From: Trachythela sp. YZ-2020
Taxonomy: Eukaryota; Cnidaria; Anthozoa; Malacalcyonacea; Clavulariidae
DNA: 64,000 nt
Direction: 5' to 3'
NCBI GenBank assembly: GCA_016169945.1
Contig: JADLSH010000213.1
Span: forward strand, 434,001-498,000
The notes under the pieces were generated by a model that saw only the letters and a program-made list of their open reading frames with translations, was not told where the DNA came from and made no database searches. Position 1 is the first letter of the stretch; every line of letters begins with the position of its first letter. Of the stretch, positions 21,801 to 33,800 are shown piece by piece. The translations under genes and the position numbers were made by a program.

Positions 21801-24800
21801 TCAATGACGAAGCCATGACCATTGAGAAATTAAAAGAGCCCTTGACTTGTGTCACTGATAATCCAGCCTTTGCTGCTGTGTGTTTGAATTTGTGGGTTCT
21901 CCGAACAGCATGGTATCAGTACAAGCAGCAGTATGAGAACCCATTTGAAGGACCAGACCACCAAAGGAACAGGCATATTGCTTATCGGCAACTTGCACGA
22001 TTAGGTTGGGGGGTTCTAGGAAGACATGTTCGAGTTGTCATGCCATCTTGCAGTGTTAGTTGTATCAGAGCACATTTCCCACCACCAGGACCTGAGGACG
22101 AACACGTTTATGTAGGGTTTAGGCCAACATCTGATGAAGATGATTAAATAGTAACAAAATGGGTCCTTTGCATAGCACTTAACTTAACATATGCTTAGTT
22201 TGTAGTTTGTACATTATTATCTTCTCCTATTTAACTTCCAGACGAAGGGCCTTCGCTCGAAACGTCGAAGTTCTTATTGTATTTTTTCAGGTAGTTCTAC
22301 ACAACAGTCAACCGCTGTATATCTGCTACACTCTACCCACACTGGCACTGCACGTTTGAAATAAATACAGGTTTGTCACTTTGACTGAAATCTGCTTATG
22401 TGAGCGTTGATAGCCGTTTCCTTGTCTGGTTTTTCTTTTGTTGCAATATTTTTTGCATACTTGGTAGACTTTTTGGCTTTCTTAGATTTCTTTGATTTTT
22501 TATACTCGAGGATATTTTCCATCAACGTAGTAATATAATCAAAGTTTTTGGCCTCCTTAATTGATTTTACAACCCATGTTTTGCGAACCTTTGGGAAAAC
22601 CAGATTATATCGTAGATTGCCCACTGTGGAACCTTCCTTGACCACAGCTTGCTTCCTGGAAGAATTGTGATTATTGTCAAGGACAGCAAGCTGTGTTCTA
22701 GCAACCATTCCTTCATGGCTAAAGTGCTGCCTCTTGGGACAGTACTTTAGCATCATGGAATGATAAACTTCAAGGTTCCCGGTATGGTGGAACTCCGTGG
22801 CCAGCTTTACATCCTTGAGCAGCTTTTTGTTGAACACAATTTCCTCCAGCGCAACAAGAGCAGCAGTACCAGGTTTCAGCCAAGGCTTTTCTTTCTTCTC
22901 CCGTCGGGTTAATTTGTGATGAGCACATTTCTTGAAGTGCTTAGCACCTCTCCATGAATGCTTATTGCTAATATGATTTACAATTGATGTCCATTTCTCA
23001 ATAAGTAACTCATAGTTCCCATCACAAGTTGCAACACTCCACCAGAAATGAGCAGAAACAGACTGAATCCATTCTGTTAAATCCTGGAACTCCTTCTTTT
23101 TGCTTTTCTTCGATAATTTCTTAACCACCCATTTTGAAAGATGCCAGACATCATATTGGTGTGTAATTTCAGAATGTTTTTTTCTCATTTCTGCAGTGAT
23201 TGTTGTATGCCTGTCCGTAGTCAAGCATCTCACTTTAACCCTCTTACTTTTCAAATTTTTGAGTACCCGGTTGCATCCTTCAGCCTCCATAGCATTCGAT
23301 GATGACACCTCTGTGACTTGGACAACTTCAAAATCAAGTATTTTGCTGCCATTTTCTTCCATAACAGTGTAGGTGCCATATTTGGCACAGTGCCCTGGGC
23401 TGTCAGACCGTCCATCCCCACAAATGTCTAACTTACTTGATTTTTTCATTGCTGATTCCCACAGTTTTCCGTGAGTAGTTTGTACACTCTGGAACCATGC
23501 AATGAGGCATCTCCAGTTGAAAAATATTTAAAAGAAAACTAAAAAGCTTTTATAAGAGTGACTATGCAAATACTCGAAGCAATCTGATATGATATTATGA
23601 TTATCCAAGTTGTGCTGTCCCACACTTACGTCACAGCACTCATAGGAACGACCGCATTCGCCCGCGATTCAACAAACATGGCGGCGAAAAGATACGAGGC
23701 AATCAATGAAACAAAGTTAAATTTCTCGCAAACTAAAACGAATTGAGACGAAGGAACATTCATTCCAAAGTAGGCTCATATAGGGCTTTTATATGAGCAG
23801 CAATTGTTCTGGGGGTGGAGTGTCCCTTTAAGCTGGACTCGCTTTGCCATTACTATTATATGACCGGCTTTGCTGAATAAGGGACCGGTCATTATTTATG
23901 GCAGGGGTGGGGGCTGAAGAGAAAATGTTTTAAAGCCAAAAATTTTTCCCACCCCACCTTTTTTGTACCAAAAAATTTTTTACCCCATATTTTATAGAAG
24001 GTTAAAAAATAAATTACCCCACCAAATCATCAACCTTTTCATAACAACCAATATTAAAAATTCGATTTTCAGTTATTAACTTAAACATTCAGTTTATTGC
24101 ACTAAGCACTCGGTCAGCATTTGTTACCCCACCCCAAACCTGCCTAATTTTTTAGTTACCCCACCATTTTCTCTTCGGCCCCCACCCCAGCCATAAATAA
24201 TGACCGGTCCCTAATCTTTCAGTCTATGCACTGCGTGCTGGAATCGCCAGATATTGTTGGACATAATGTGAAAGTATGCAATATTTCCTACACTTTAGCA
24301 GACAACAATTGCCAAAAAAGAGAGATGAAGTTTTAAAGTTGAAATTTTCGATATTTTAGATATGTGAAAAATCAAATATCGATATGTTTATCGAAAATAC
24401 AGTATATTATCAAATATCGCTATTTTTTTATTGAAAATATCGATATATTGCATCAGCCTATGGAGGAGTAACTTGGATTTCAATCAAATCCGTACAGATA
24501 TTTAAGGTTTTGATTGAGTTACTGTATCACACTGCATGCATGAGATTGCATATGCCATAACTACACTAAACTTACCTATAAGTAAGGTATATCTGCTCAC
24601 CAGCCCCAAAGCTTGAATTATATTTGGTTTAGGATGTGGAGCAGGTGTCATGAAAGCAGCTGCTATGCTCCCATATAGAGCTCCTAAGTAAAAAGAATAA
24701 CAAACTGAACATCACAATGAGCTTCAGTATCTCATACCAGAGTAGACTTCTATTCTTTATTATTGGACTGCTTGTTAACCAATAATCCCTTTACTTTTCA

Positions 24801-27800
24801 ACAGACAAGTAAGAATAGTCTGTGAATTAAGGATTAAAGGTTAAAAAGAAACAATTGTGCAGATATCGTAGACTTACAATTGTGCAGATAGTCTGGTCAT
24901 CAATCACCCACTGAAGTACAACTTGACAAGTAAAACAGTCTGGTGTAAAATATCAAAGTAGGGTGATTGAGGGATTTGAGGCTTAATCACTTATCAAAGA
25001 AAACCCAAAACTTTGTATAATCAGGCTTCAATTGAGTAATCATTCACCAAATATATATATACCTGGTAGCGCAACAAATGGTTGGCCTGTTTTATTTAGT
25101 ATAACTTAAAAACTAAAAGAGCTATTACAGTACTTGAACAAGGTTCTTTGCATTCAGGAATGTCTAACTTAAATTTTGGTATACGTCGTCTGCATTTTCA
25201 TGCATTGTTGACTGAGATAGCTGTGTTTAAACTTGACTAAACATTTTTGGAAGTGCTGAGAATTTGCTAAATATGCATGGCCTATTAAATAATTTGATAC
25301 CATTAGCATTTTACGTAAGTATTCGTTTCAGTGAAGTGAAGTTGAAGTTAGAAATGTTTCTTGAAGAGATATGATCTTTTACTCTAACATTTGGCCTTCT
25401 AACTTCAACTTCACTTCATTGAAACGAATACTTACGTAAAATGCTAATGGTTATCAAATTATTTATTAGGCCATTTTTAGCTAAATTTACGTTAGATATT
25501 ACTGAATGCAAAGAAACTTGTTTAAGTGTTACAGCTCGTTTAGTTTTTAAGTTATACTAAATAAGCTATAATGGCTATATAAGCTATAATGCAAAAGCTC
25601 ACTTCCCTTGTGGTCGTTTGAGCACTCTGGCCCCAAGACACTTCACGCATGTCTGGATGCGCATGTGTCTGAGTATTGTACCACATGCGCTTGGTGAGGG
25701 CAAGAGTATGGTGTATAAATATGAAGTCACTCGCATCTAGACTGCGTTACAAGCTGCACTGACGAGCCGTTGAACGGCGAAACATGCATGTCTGCAGATT
25801 TGACTATATATGCTCCTTCACTTGTGTTGTTGAGCACTCTGTGAGGTTAATTGGTGGCTATATAAGCTATAATGCAAAAGCTCACTTCCCTTGTGGTCGT
25901 TTGAACACTCTGGCCCCAAGACACTTCACGCATGTCTGGATGCGCATGTGTCTGAGTATTGTACCACATGCGCTTGGTGAGGGCAAGAGTATGGCGTATA
26001 AATATGAAGTCACTCGCATCTAGACTGCGTTACAAGCTGCACTGACGAGCCGTTGAACGGCGAAACATGCATGTCTGCAGATTTGACTATATATATATAT
26101 ATACACAGCTAATTCAAAAAAGGTTGTCCTTTGCAAACCTTAAAACTTTAAAACTTTAAAGCTTAAACTTTAAGCGCGAAAAGCACCATGGGAGCGCAAG
26201 TTTCAAGGTTAGGAATTGAATATGGCAGCCATTTGTGATTGATATATCCTTGTAGGGAGATCAGTTAATCATTTCACTCACAAAGACCGCCAAAATCAAT
26301 TCCTAAACTTGAAACTTGCGCTCCCATAGTGCTTTTCGCGCTTAGAGTTTAAGGTTTTAGAGTTTAAGGTTTGCAAAGGACAACCTTTTTTGAATTAGCT
26401 GTATATATTGGCACTATGTACTGGCAGTACAGAGTAAGACAGAGTAAAATACTAAAGTAGGGTGCATCTGGGCGCATTGCAAGCTAACGGGTTAAGCAGG
26501 CAGCCAGCGGCGAACACTTCGCGAAATATTGGGGGTGCGAAATTAGGTTGCCAACATACTAGAAATACATGCATGCAGAATCCCCTCGCCCATTTGAACC
26601 AAACATTTTACTCCCCAAAAGTTATTGTAACATGAAGTACTGAGTCGACCACTGTAACCATGGCACAGAGTAGAGATCATACAGAGGTGGAACGGGCCGT
26701 CGTAAACACTTGGGAGACTTACGTTTTCGTGTACCCACCTGATTTCAGGCGGCCGGGCAAAAAATTATCAACTGCGTAAGTAGGTAACCCCCCCCCATAT
26801 AGAGACCAAAGGGATGCCGACAATGACGTCATACCGCCAATGACGTAATGACCGGAAATACCCGCCCACATTCGGAATTAATGATGTACGTTCATGAATT
26901 AATTACCCGCCCACATTTGGAATTAATGATGTACGTTCATGAATTAATTACCTGCCCACATGAATTATTAAGTATGCACGTTCAACTACGTGTATCCGGT
27001 TTTAATGAAGATGACGTAATGCCATGTTTAGTTATATTTAGTGTGCATTACATAATTATACTATATATGCCTAAGCAACGCTTTTATTCATGCCCTGTTA
27101 ATAAATATATAGTCCCTCAATTCACTGTTCATATTCTGCAGACTGTTCGTTAAATTGTTCATACTTTTCTTCTTCAGAGAGTCATTATAGGCTTTTAGCC
27201 TAGCATGTAATGCACGACTTGAAGTAGTGACTTTAAGTGCTTCACAGCCAAGTATTAACCATGCTAATGTTTGTTGTTTTTTCGATGACGATAGGCGAAT
27301 ACTTTGTTCGCTCAAGCCACGCTCGAGACCACGCTTGCTTATTCTGAGTTGAGATTTTATTTGGCCAAGTGTAAACAGGTCTTTTTATTGAAGATCATTG
27401 GGTAAACGTTTATCCATGTTGTCTTGAAGCTATATGTATCTATGCTAGGAAGACTTCTGATCTTACTCACACTAATGAGAACGCAACACTAAGGCTATAT
27501 ATGCACAGGTGAATATCAATACCTTTCGTATGAAATTATTCGATAATCACACATCTATCAAGCCAATATTCGTTTTTCACTGCTCGAGTTTTAGTATAAC
27601 GCACTTATCTGTGAGATACAAAGGATTTGAATAATTTTTGACAGCTAACTGGAATATAAAATAATGATTTCCGACTTAGCAGCATGAGTCTAAGTAAAAC
27701 ATTTTGATCTATGCACACATATTTTGTTAGTCAGAAACTCATCCTCAAAATATACACCTTGTTAGCACTGATAAGACCTTTTTATTATGACATTACACAA

Positions 27801-30800
27801 TCGTCTTGCGATAAAAATGTGGACATGTTTGTGAGGCACTTATTGCTGATTTTTGACGCGCTATAGCGATGTTTACTATAGATGCTTACTGTTTTTTACT
27901 CTGGCATGCTGTGTTCAATGAGCCGTGCGCGCATATATTTAGGTTTATCTATGCACACATATTTTGTTAGTCATTGACAATACTCAGTTCACGAATCCTT
28001 TAAGGGTGATATCGCCACATTGTACAAGATTTTCTAGCTGTACCATTCCTTTTGCATAGCACACACATCCTTCTTGAATTCCATCGCCTTCGTATTTTTC
28101 TCATGCGTCTTCGCATTAAGTTCGCATTTTTCTCATGCGTCTTCGCATTAAGGCCTTTGTGGCCCTATGCGCCTTCGCATTTTGCTTCGCATTCTTCGCA
28201 TTTTGCTCGTCGTGGCTCGAAGGCCCGGAATATCTCAGCCTAGCTGACACTTATAGTTTTAAGTTCCCATTCTGTTTATGCGTGTTCGCACTAAGGCCAT
28301 TGTGGCCCTATGCACCTTCGCATTTTGCTTCGCATTCTTCGCATTTTGCTCATGCGTCTTCGCATTAAGGCCCTTCGTAGCTCGATGGCCCGGAATATCT
28401 CAGCCTAGCTGAAACTTATAGTTTTAAGTTCCCATTCTGTTTATGCGTCTTCGCATTAAGGCCTTTGTGGCCCTATGCACCTTCGCATTTTGCTCATGCG
28501 TCCTCGCATAAGTTCGCATTTTGCTCATGCGTCTTCGCATTAAGTTCGCATTTTGCTCATGCGTCTTCGCATTAAGTTCGCATTTTGCTCATGCGTCTTC
28601 GCATTTACTTCGCATTCTGTTCATGCGTCTTCGCATTCTGCTCATGCGCCTTCGCATTCCGCCCATGCGCCTTCGCATTAAGGCCCTTTGTGTCCCGGAA
28701 GCCCGATTGATAACAAGGCTGAAGGCGCATAAGCAGAATGCGAAGACGCATGAACAGAATGCACATCCATACTGTCTGAATCGCGTTCAAACTAGTTCGC
28801 CAGAATTGTCCCACAAGCGAACCATGCGTTTATCGACTATATAACTAGCCACTCTTGACATTCGTTTCGTTCCTTGGGTGTAGTAGACTATGGGTTCTTA
28901 TCAGTGTGATAGATGTCTAAAACGGTTTTCATCTAATTATAATGTCAGGCGACACAAAGCGAGCCATTGCGCATACGCAAACACTCATAGTTTTAACGAA
29001 GACTCCGTGATGGAATACGAAAATAAGCCAGTATATGATAAAGTGATCACAGATGATGAAATTCCCCGAAAGAGATCCCGCTATACAGAATCGGATGAAT
29101 ATGTATCAACCTCATCACATGATGATGAAAGTAGTGAGAATGTCGAAACAGGTGACGATGAAAGAAGTGAGAACGCCGAGGAAAGCAGTGAGAATGACGA
29201 GACAGTTGATGAAGATGAATTTGATCCATGGGGGACATTAATAGGTATCGCACAAGAAAAGTTGATTCCGGAGTGCGAAGAATTATTGCAAGAATTCGGA
29301 GACAAAGGTTTTAATGAGGAAGATGCTCTAGCGAAAGCTAGCCCACTGTATTTATTGAGACTACGAGAAGAACTTCAAAAAGCCTATTTAGAACGAATGG
29401 TTTGGATGAGGGCGTTAAAAAGGGATCCAATACAGCGGAAAATAATGAAAACCAGAGATGCACTCATTGACGACGACGATTTCGATCCTGACGAAGCTTT
29501 GGCTGCTGCTATTGAAAAGAGGAAATTTCTTTTTGAAAAGCTGCTGAGTGAAAGACGCTGCTCTAACAACGACGAAGACTCCAATTGAACATTTTTTCTA
29601 TATATTTGTTTTTTGCCTAAACTAATGTTAAACCACTTTTGTATTGAGAAAAAATTGTATTATTTTGTATTAAAATTTGTTTGTTATTGAGGTGTGCGAA
29701 CATTACACACGGATACGCTCACAAAGTTGCTTCTGCCGTAGGAAGGACGCAAGCCTTGCTATCAATCGGGCTTTCGGGACACAAAGGGCCTTAATGCGAA
29801 GGCGCATGGGAGGAATGCGAAGGCGCATGAGCAGAATGCGCAGACGCATGAACAGAATGCGAAGTAAATGCGAAGACGCATGAGCAAAATGCGAACTTAA
29901 TGCGAAGACGCATGAGCAAAATGCGAACTTAATGCGAAGACGCATGAGCAAAATGCGAACTTATGCGAGGACGCATGAGCAAAATGCGAAGGTGCATAGG
30001 GCCACAAAGGCCTTAATGCGAAGACGCATAAACAGAATGGGAACTTAAAACTATAAGTTTCAGCTAGGCTGAGATATTCCGGACCATCGAGCTACGAAGG
30101 GCCTTAATGCGAAGACGCATGAGCAAAATGCGAAGAATGCGAAGCAAAATGCGAAGGCGCATAGGGCCACAAAGGCCTTAATGCGAACACGCATAAACAG
30201 AATGGGAACTTAAAACTATAAGTGTCAGCTAGGCTGAGATATTCCGGGCCTTCGAGCCACAAAGGGCCTTAATGCGAAGGCGCATGAGCAGAATGCGAAG
30301 ACGCATGAACAGAATGCGAAGCAAAATGTGAAGGCGCATAGGGCCACAAAGGCCTTAATGCGAAGACGCATGAGAAAAATGCGAACTTAATGCGAAGACG
30401 CATGAGAAAAATACGAAGGCGATGGAATTCAAGAAGGATGTGTGTGCTATGCAAAAGGAATGGTACAGCTAGAAAAAACTTGTACAATGTGGCGATATCA
30501 CCCTTAAAGGATTCGTGAACTGAGTATTGTCAATGACTAACAAAATATGTGTGCATAGATAAACCTAAATATATGCGCGCACGGCTCATTGAACACAGCA
30601 TGCCAGAGTAAAAAACAGTAAGCATCTATAGTAAACATCGCTATAGCGCGTCAAAAATCAGCAATAAGTGCCTCACAAACATGTCCACATTTTTATCGCA
30701 AGACGATTGTGTAATGTCATAATAAAAAGGTCTTATCAGTGCTAACAAGGTGTATATTTTGAGGATGAGTTTCTGACTAACAAAATATGTGTGCATAGAT

Positions 30801-33800
30801 CAAAATGTTTTACTTAGACTCATGCTGCTAAGTCGGAAATCATTATTTTATATTCCAGTTAGCTGTCAAAAATTATTCAAATCCTTTGTATCTCACAGAT
30901 AAGTGCGTTATACTAAAACTCGAGCAGTGAAAAACGAATATTGGCTTGATAGATGTGTGATTATCGAATAATTTCATACGAAAGGTATTGATATTCACCT
31001 GTGCATATATAGCCTTAGTGTTGCGTTCTCATTAGTGTGAGTAAGATCAGAAGTCTTCCTAGCATAGATACATATAGCTTCAAGACAACATGGATAAACG
31101 TTTACCCAATGATCTTCAATAAAAAGACCTGTTTACACTTGGCCAAATAAAATCTCAACTCAGAATAAGCAAGCGTGGTCTCGAGCGTGGCTTGAGCGAA
31201 CAAAGTATTCGCCTATCGTCATCGAAAAAACAACAAACATTAGCATGGTTAATACTTGGCTGTGAAGCACTTAAAGTCACTACTTCAAGTCGTGCATTAC
31301 ATGCTAGGCTAAAAGCCCATAATGACTCTCTGAAGAAGAAAAGTATGAACAATTTAACGAACAGTCTGCAGAATATGAACAGTGAATTGAGGGACTATAT
31401 ATTTATGAACAGGGCATGAATAAAAGCGTTGCTTAGGCATATATAGTATAATTATGTAATGCACACTAAATATAACTAAACATGTCATTACGTCATCTTC
31501 ATTAAAACCAGATACACGTAGTTGAACGTGCATACTTAATAATTCATGTGGGCAGGTAATTAATTCATGAACGTACATCATTAATTCCAAATGTGGGCGG
31601 GTAATTAATTCATGAACGTACATCATTAATTCCGAATGTGGGCGGGTATTTCCGGTCATTACGTCATTGGCGGTATGACGTCATTGTCGGCATCCCTTTG
31701 GTCTCTATATGGGGGGGGGTTACCTACTTACGCAGTTGATAATTTTTTGCCCGGCCGCCTGAAATCAGGTGGGTACACGAAAACGTAAGTCTCCCAAGTG
31801 TTCCCCCATTCCAAGTTCCCAACATTCCCCAAGTTCCCAACATTTGCGGCTCTTTAAAGTTTCACAATCTTTAGGTCTTTCATTTTTAAATAGGTCTTTC
31901 GCATTTGCGAAAAGGTCTTTTCGCAAATGCGAAAAGGTCTTTCGCATGTGTACGCACTTGGCTAAAAGGTAAACTGCAGTTAAAAGCGAGCCGCCATCTG
32001 AATCGTGCACTTTAACTGCACCTGCTCGGCAAGCGTCTGAAGCATAAGTGGGTACACCCGTTACACCTCTGTATGATCTCTACTCTGTAACCATGGTAAC
32101 AAGCAAGACTGCATATTTCTTTTATTTTACTGTAATTTGTACAAAATATTGATATTTTGTACTTTTAACGATAAAATTATCAATTGCCCAACTATATAAA
32201 GTGGGTATGCTATTATGTACTCTTTTAGCTTTGATTTACAGTAACATTCAACCTTAGACGTTCACAAAACGTTTCGAGCAGTATTTTTATTATGTTTTTT
32301 ATTTTTCTATAACGTATTTGAATCAATACTAAAATACTTTTAAGATCAATCAATGTTATATTGACCACACAGAATGATCTACGCATTTTCAAATTCACAA
32401 ACAGAAACTAAACTGTAAGTCTGTATGCTATAAATCGGCAAAGCAAGTATGCAAAGTAGACACTTACCCGTTTAAAACCCTCCTTTTTCGGTCTTTCAAC
32501 TGTTTTTCTTCTTGTGGATTTGTCCTCTAAATACTTTATCTTGTTTTGGATACTTTTTTATTTGTATTTATTATGTCCTGACTCCTGAGTATTATAAAAT
32601 GAGTGCAAAACTATTTTATTTTTGAAAAAAGTTTGCAAAATAGCAGTCTCCTCACGGTCTGAACTCGCGCATGCGCATAACTTAAAAAACAGTCCATGCC
32701 AAAAAAAATAGCAGACAACTTTGCATTCCGCTATGTTTTCACATACCCGGGTGTAGATATCCGAGCGGAGTTAGTAACCTTGCACGGCGCTTCGCGCCGG
32801 CTCGGGAATAACCACCCTTTTGTTGCTGCAAATCTCAAACCTATCAAGGCTTTTGCGATTGTAAAATCATTAATATAGCTTTGTTACACAGTTACGTAGT
32901 GAGCTATCACCCTTAAAGCTTTTGAAAAAATATTGGGAAGGCGACCGCCCCACTTCGCCTCCTCCTAGTGTCCGCCACTACAGGCAGCTGTAATGATATG
33001 TATTTAACATGTAATTTCCGCTTCCGGTTGCTATGTATAAATAAGGACAACCATGCGGTTAGTGTTGGTTGAATAAAGTTACTTAAACTATACTCTATAG
33101 TACTGAGATCTATAGTAGATGTTACAGCAGCCATGTTTTGAATGGCCATCTTAACATTTTTACTGCTACTTTAAAAGGATAGCCGATTATCTTCCAAAGG
33201 CTGTTGCTGTATATATATATTGATATACTGACAATTATCAAAATGTTTGGGTTTAATGTAGGTTCATGAGATAATCAAGAGGGTGACTATTTTCATCTTG
33301 TTTTAGACTAGAAAATAAAATCTTGCATACATTAACCTGAGTATCAGGCTGAATGGCTGATTTCCATTCCTTAAATGCAGGTGGAGGGAAGGGAAAGAGG
33401 ACCTGATACAAATCCTTGACCTGAACAAGTATGTAGCCAGTTGACAATGTTGTCTGCTGATGCATATTTTATCAGCTTATTATTTTCTGAACAATTACCC
33501 AATGCATGCAATTATAAGGCTGAAGCTACGTTTGCACACCAAGATTTATCAGGCCAATTCCATATCCACATTTATGATTAGAGATGAGCCGATATTAAAA
33601 AGAACCAATTTCAGATTTTTCAAGAACCAATACATATCCACCCATCGGCCGATACATTGGGAAAACCAATGATTGGTTCACCTGATGCCCATGTTTTGTC
33701 GAATTGTCATTTTATTGTTTTACTCAACTTAACTCGCAATGAGAGGTTGCCAATTGCCATCAAGCAAACTCTCTATTTTGAGCACAACAAAAGTACAATA

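Larger units (their letters stand above)
19241..23827. mobile_element. TTAA-flanked DNA transposon (Kolobok-like) with P2X7-domain passenger gene
   Basis: TTAA at 19237-19240 and 23828-23831 flanks AGGGACACTCC ... GGAGTGTCCCT, the tips of inverted repeats about 206 bp long. The duplicated locus at 62169-62172 has a single TTAA with no insert, so the borders are certain. Target TTAA plus AGGG ends fit the Kolobok superfamily; piggyBac also uses TTAA, so the assignment is an inference. The element carries a two-exon P2X7-type gene (plus strand) and a transposase-like frame (minus strand), arranged tail to tail. A LINE fragment sits in the left inverted repeat (19414-21212). Without the LINE it is about 2.8 kb. 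Confidence 0.9.
25573..26094 (+). mobile_element. Retrozyme-like element: tandem 283-bp units with hammerhead ribozymes
   Basis: Two nearly identical units start GGCTATATAAGCTATAATGC at 25573 and 25856. Each ends shortly after a complete type I hammerhead. The two predicted cleavage points (after 25792 and after 26075) are 283 nt apart, so self-cleavage of a transcript would release a 283-nt monomer fit for circularisation. No coding frame is present. Tandem repeats of about 170-400 bp with small type I hammerheads are the defining structure of animal retrozymes, non-autonomous retroelements thought to rely on Penelope-type enzymes; fragments of such elements lie at 41-46 kb. The right duplication copy lacks it. 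Confidence 0.85.
18050..26670. repeat. Segmental duplication, left copy (partner 60950-64000)
   Basis: With its insertions removed, this stretch matches 60950-64000 closely, including both NDUFA11-like exons, intron sequence, a mariner-like hairpin and the 'CGAACACTTCGCGAAATATTG' patch. The left copy has extra DNA at 19241-23827, 23881-24211, about 25560-26401 and 26664-32087. The left boundary is near TTGTCC(G/A)CCACG at 18050 and 60958. The right boundary is unknown because the partner reaches the window edge. Confidence 0.9.
26664..32087. mobile_element. Giant palindromic (foldback-type) element, 5.4 kb, 9-bp target duplication
   Basis: TAACCATGG is duplicated at 26655-26663 and 32088-32096 and is single in the uninterrupted copy near 63969. 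The ends are CACAGAGTAGAGATCATACA and its inverse (two terminal bases differ). The left arm (about 26664-28723) and right arm (about 29752-32087) are near-perfect inverse copies, the right arm holding about 280 extra bases at 31800-32060. Between them lies a roughly 1-kb unique core with a C2H2 gene. Long arms with internal tandem repeats and 9-bp duplications recall Drosophila FB elements and Mutator-like elements; kinship is inferred. No recognisable transposase is present. Confidence 0.9.

Noticed and set aside
28052..28844. Long open frames rich in 'LRIKFAF/SHFAHASSH' in the palindrome arms (and the mirror frames at 29703-30487)
   Set aside because: They are produced by the ATGCG/CGCAT tandem repeats, which are open in several frames on both strands. 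There is no start context, splice site or conserved domain.
26655..32096. Classical hAT assignment for the giant palindrome from its CAGAG tip
   Set aside because: The direct repeat is 9 bp rather than 8 bp and the left tip is CACAGAG. Long repeat-filled arms fit foldback or Mutator-like elements better.
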